Origin: Syntrophaceae bacterium
GTDB taxonomy: Bacteria; Desulfobacterota; Syntrophia; Syntrophales; Smithellaceae
NCBI GenBank assembly: GCA_003139775.1
Contig: PLGI01000091.1
Span: 1-49,692, forward strand
Length of the DNA: 49,692 nt
Reading direction: 5' to 3'
Shown here: piece after piece, positions 47,037 through 49,692 of the stretch
How the letters are laid out: every line of letters begins with the position of its first letter
Numbering within the stretch: the first letter of the stretch is position 1
Notes under the pieces: model-generated
What the model was told of the DNA's origin: nothing
The model's input: only the letters and a program-made list of their open reading frames with translations
Database searches by the model: none
Program-made: the position numbers and the translations under genes

Positions 47037-49692
47037 TTGAATAAAAAACGTTTTCTTTATTCATTACCGGTGATTCTTCTGCTGATCGTCGCTGTTGCCG
47101 GCTGGTTTACCACGGACTATCTTGGTAATAAAGCACGGCAGGATATTATCTCCGAAAGCCAAGCTTCAATATTAACCCTGTCCACTTATTTATCCTCTAC
47201 ATTCACAACCATTGAAGGGCTCGTTAAATCCCTGGCAGGTTCTCCCTTTATAGCTCCCGCACTGCTGTCTAAACGTGATCAAGATATCGAAAATGCCAAT
47301 AGCGCATTAGACAGATATAATTCTTCTATGAATGCTTCCGTGACATACCTGATGGATGCCAATGGCATGACTGCGGCATCCTCCAACCGGAAAGATCCGG
47401 ACAGCTTTGTTGGAAAATCCTATCGTTTTCGTCCTTATTTTCAGGAAGCAGCCAAGGGTCAACCCTATCACTATTTTGCAATGGGCATTACTTCCAAAAA
47501 GAGGGGTTTCTATGCCAGTTACCCTGTTCAGAATCAGCTGGGTAAAGTAATTGGCGTGGTCACGATGAAAAAGGATATTGATGATATGGCAATCTTTTTC
47601 AGAAAATACCCCTTTTGCTTCCTCATCAACCCGGACGGCATTATTTTTCTGTCCAGCAAACCGGAAATGGTTCTAAAAAGTTTCTGGCCGCTGGACAAAA
47701 CCACACAACAAAAATTGATTACTTCCCAGCAATTCAGCAATAAACCCTTCGGAGCTGTTACCCAAAAGGAAATTGTTAATGGCACGGAAGTAACTTTAGA
47801 AGGGAAGGATTATTTCGTCTCCAGAAAAGTGATTGACAGCGGTGGATGGTCTATAGTGCTGCTGACCTCGACAGATCGTATCTGGATTTACAGATTGACC
47901 GGTATTCTGGCAACGTTTTTCGTATGCTTTTTAATTATGATCTTTTCAGGCATTTTATATTTTACAAACCGATCCAATGAGGCCATTCGGCAAAGTGAGG
48001 AGAAATACCGAACCATTCTTGTAGACATCCAAGAGGGCTATTTTGAGGTTGATTTTGCCGGTAACTTTACTTTCTTCAACGATTCATTACGCCGATTCCT
48101 TGGCTACTCAAAAGAGGAATTGATGGGCATGAATAACCTTCAATATACAGACAAAGAGCACTCAAAAAAACTTTTTCAAGCGTATAATAAAGTTTACACA
48201 ACAGGAGAACCCAACAATGGATTCAGCTGGCAGATCACAAGAAAAGACGGTGCTAAAAGATATATTGAAGGATCTATATCGCTACTAAAAGATTCATCAG
48301 GTAAACAAAAAGGGTTTAGAGGAATTGCACGCGACGTTACCGAGCGCAAGAAGGCTGAAGAAGAACTTAAAAAAGAACAGTTGTTCAACACGGCTATTCT
48401 CGACAGCGTTCCGGGCATCCTTTACCTCTATGATGAAACCGGCCATTTAGTTCACTGGAATAAACAAAATGAAGAGGTAACAGGTTATTCCAGCGAAGAA
48501 CTCAAAGGCATGCATGTGCTTGATTGGTTTGGCGGAGTAGAACCCGATACATCAAATATCATAAATAGCATAGAAGCTGTGATGAAGAATGGGCACTCCA
48601 TGATCGAGGCCCGTATTATCAATAAGAGCGGGCATGCTATTCCCATGATTTTGACCGGAGTCAAACTTGCCATTGACGGCAAGGACCATCTTCTTGGTAT
48701 AGGCATTGACATCACCGACCGCAAAAAAGCGGAGCAGGAACTGCAAGAGAGCGAAAAATACTTTAAGGAGATTACAGAAAACTCTTCAGACATCATTGTC
48801 ATTACGGATAAAAACGGAGACATAAAATATTGCAGCCGTTCTATCGAGCGTTATACAGGATACAAGCCTGATGAACTAATCGGTAGAGTTGTGCTCACGC
48901 TTATTCATCCGGATGACAAAAAACGTGCTGTCGGTGATTTCAGCAAGGCTATTCTGGCAAAAGATTCTGCGATCCCCAATGCATTCCGCATAGTGCGTAA
49001 AGATGGTGCGGAGCGTTATTTTGAAGGGCTGGGAAAAAATCTCTTGGATAATCCAGCTGTCGAAGGTTTTATCATGAATGTCCGCGATGTAACCGAACGT
49101 AAACAGACAGATGAGGAACTGAAACAGACCCTTGAAAGTCTCAGAAAGTCTGTCGGCGCGACCATCCAAGTCATGGTATCCGCTATAGAGATGAGAGATC
49201 CCTATACAGCCGGTCATCAGATCAGAACAGCTGATCTTGCCAGGGCTATTGCCACGGAGATGGGATTGCCCAAAGATAAAATTGATGGAATCCGCATGGT
49301 AGGTTCTATTCATGACATCGGGAAATTATCGATCCCCGCGGAAATATTGTCAAAGCCTACCAAACTGACAGACATCGAATTTTCCCTGATTAAAGAACAC
49401 TCCCATAGCGGATACGAGATGCTGAAGAATGTGGAATCTCCCTGGCCGCTGGCACAAATCGTTTATCAGCACCATGAACGGATGGACGGTTCAGGCTATC
49501 CAAGAAATCTGAAAGGGGATGAAATTCTTATAGAGGCACGCATTATGGCTGTGGCCGACGTGGTGGAGGCTATGGCTTCGCATCGTCCCTATCGTCCCGG
49601 CTTGGGAATCGATGCGGCACTGGCCGAAATCGAAAAGAATAAGGGAACCCATTACGATAATACTGTCGCAGATGCCTGTCTGAGATTATTTC
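47037..49692 (+). CDS. Cache-PAS-PAS-PAS-HD-GYP sensor, runs off the window end
   Basis: At least 885 aa, with no stop before the end. The start is TTG at 47037 with AGGAG nine bases upstream. The first membrane helix (about 5-25) and second (about 285-308) bracket a periplasmic Cache domain ('FRPYFQEAAKGQPYHYFAMG', 'KKRGFYASYPV'), similar to DctB-type dicarboxylate sensors. Three PAS domains with PAC ends ('GIARDVTERKKAEEEL', 'GIDITDRKKAEQEL', 'NVRDVTERKQTDEEL') follow. The C-terminal HD-GYP domain has 'GSIHDIGKLSIPAEIL' (HD), 'HHERMDGSGYP' (HHExxDGxGYP). This is a c-di-GMP phosphodiesterase. It is divergent from the kinase at 46512. Confidence 0.93.
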   Translation, partial: MNKKRFLYSLPVILLLIVAVAGWFTTDYLGNKARQDIISESQASILTLSTYLSSTFTTIEGLVKSLAGSPFIAPALLSKRDQDIENANSALDRYNSSMNASVTYLMDANGMTAASSNRKDPDSFVGKSYRFRPYFQEAAKGQPYHYFAMGITSKKRGFYASYPVQNQLGKVIGVVTMKKDIDDMAIFFRKYPFCFLINPDGIIFLSSKPEMVLKSFWPLDKTTQQKLITSQQFSNKPFGAVTQKEIVNGTEVTLEGKDYFVSRKVIDSGGWSIVLLTSTDRIWIYRLTGILATFFVCFLIMIFSGILYFTNRSNEAIRQSEEKYRTILVDIQEGYFEVDFAGNFTFFNDSLRRFLGYSKEELMGMNNLQYTDKEHSKKLFQAYNKVYTTGEPNNGFSWQITRKDGAKRYIEGSISLLKDSSGKQKGFRGIARDVTERKKAEEELKKEQLFNTAILDSVPGILYLYDETGHLVHWNKQNEEVTGYSSEELKGMHVLDWFGGVEPDTSNIINSIEAVMKNGHSMIEARIINKSGHAIPMILTGVKLAIDGKDHLLGIGIDITDRKKAEQELQESEKYFKEITENSSDIIVITDKNGDIKYCSRSIERYTGYKPDELIGRVVLTLIHPDDKKRAVGDFSKAILAKDSAIPNAFRIVRKDGAERYFEGLGKNLLDNPAVEGFIMNVRDVTERKQTDEELKQTLESLRKSVGATIQVMVSAIEMRDPYTAGHQIRTADLARAIATEMGLPKDKIDGIRMVGSIHDIGKLSIPAEILSKPTKLTDIEFSLIKEHSHSGYEMLKNVESPWPLAQIVYQHHERMDGSGYPRNLKGDEILIEARIMAVADVVEAMASHRPYRPGLGIDAALAEIEKNKGTHYDNTVADACLRLF

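Noticed and set aside
1-49692. tRNA or rRNA genes
   Set aside because: I saw no cloverleaf-like or rRNA-like conserved sequence on either strand by eye; a covariance scan would be needed to exclude small ones.

Overview
The window looks like a chromosomal segment of an anaerobic deltaproteobacterium. Syntrophia/Syntrophales (Smithella- or Syntrophus-like) is my best guess, from gene content and codon style only; no rRNA or other taxonomic marker is present. Signs of anaerobic life with oxygen defence are a flavin reductase-rubredoxin fusion (Hrb type), a rubredoxin-like membrane protein, a short-type cytochrome bd oxidase and several radical SAM enzymes. Intergenic DNA is unusually rich in dispersed palindromic repeats.

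Layout. 1-5.3 kb: a decayed IS110-type transposase, a broken second copy of the rlmN 3' end, then a minus-strand marR / hlyD / DHA2-MFS efflux operon ending in a cytidylate-kinase-like gene. 5.4-9.8 kb: rlmN, icd and aconitase. 10.3-14.9 kb: LysM-NlpC/P60 hydrolase, mtgA, and two tandem OmpA-like genes whose promoter-leader is duplicated a third time without a gene. 15.1-21 kb: CBS protein, a PilZ / PAS-kinase pair, a DUF3443-DUF2844 pair and the Hrb-type rubredoxin.

21.7-34.8 kb is the most distinctive region: a second, specialised fatty-acid or polyketide-like system. It has a FabA-type dehydratase, two acyl carrier proteins, a FabZ-like hotdog protein with an altered acid residue, a stand-alone double-hotdog dehydratase, two ketosynthases with intact Cys-His-His triads, a thioesterase, a B12-binding radical SAM enzyme, two paralogous short radical SAM enzymes, a polysaccharide deacetylase-like protein, a frameshifted short-chain dehydrogenase and a PlsY-like acyltransferase. 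The inventory resembles the clusters proposed for ladderane-type lipids in anammox bacteria and some deltaproteobacteria. I infer that it builds an unusual acyl chain on a dedicated carrier, modifies it by radical chemistry, and passes it to glycerol phosphate or another acceptor. The product cannot be read from the sequence.

35-49.7 kb: an S51-like peptidase with a dispersed repeat translated in frame, an amidohydrolase / PaaK-like ligase / PfkB-kinase operon (possibly nucleoside salvage), cytochrome bd genes, a two-component pair, and a Cache-PAS-HD-GYP sensor running off the end.

Two repeat families run through the window. Family A is a palindrome-ended element of about 125 bp (long form about 205 bp) starting ATACCAATTCG and ending CGAAATGGTAT or similar. 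One copy splits the rlmN remnant and one is translated inside the S51 gene, so it is or was mobile. Family B is a mosaic of short hairpins whose stems vary but stay paired, embedded in conserved flanks (GATAATTCGAC ... GAGTCTCATT).
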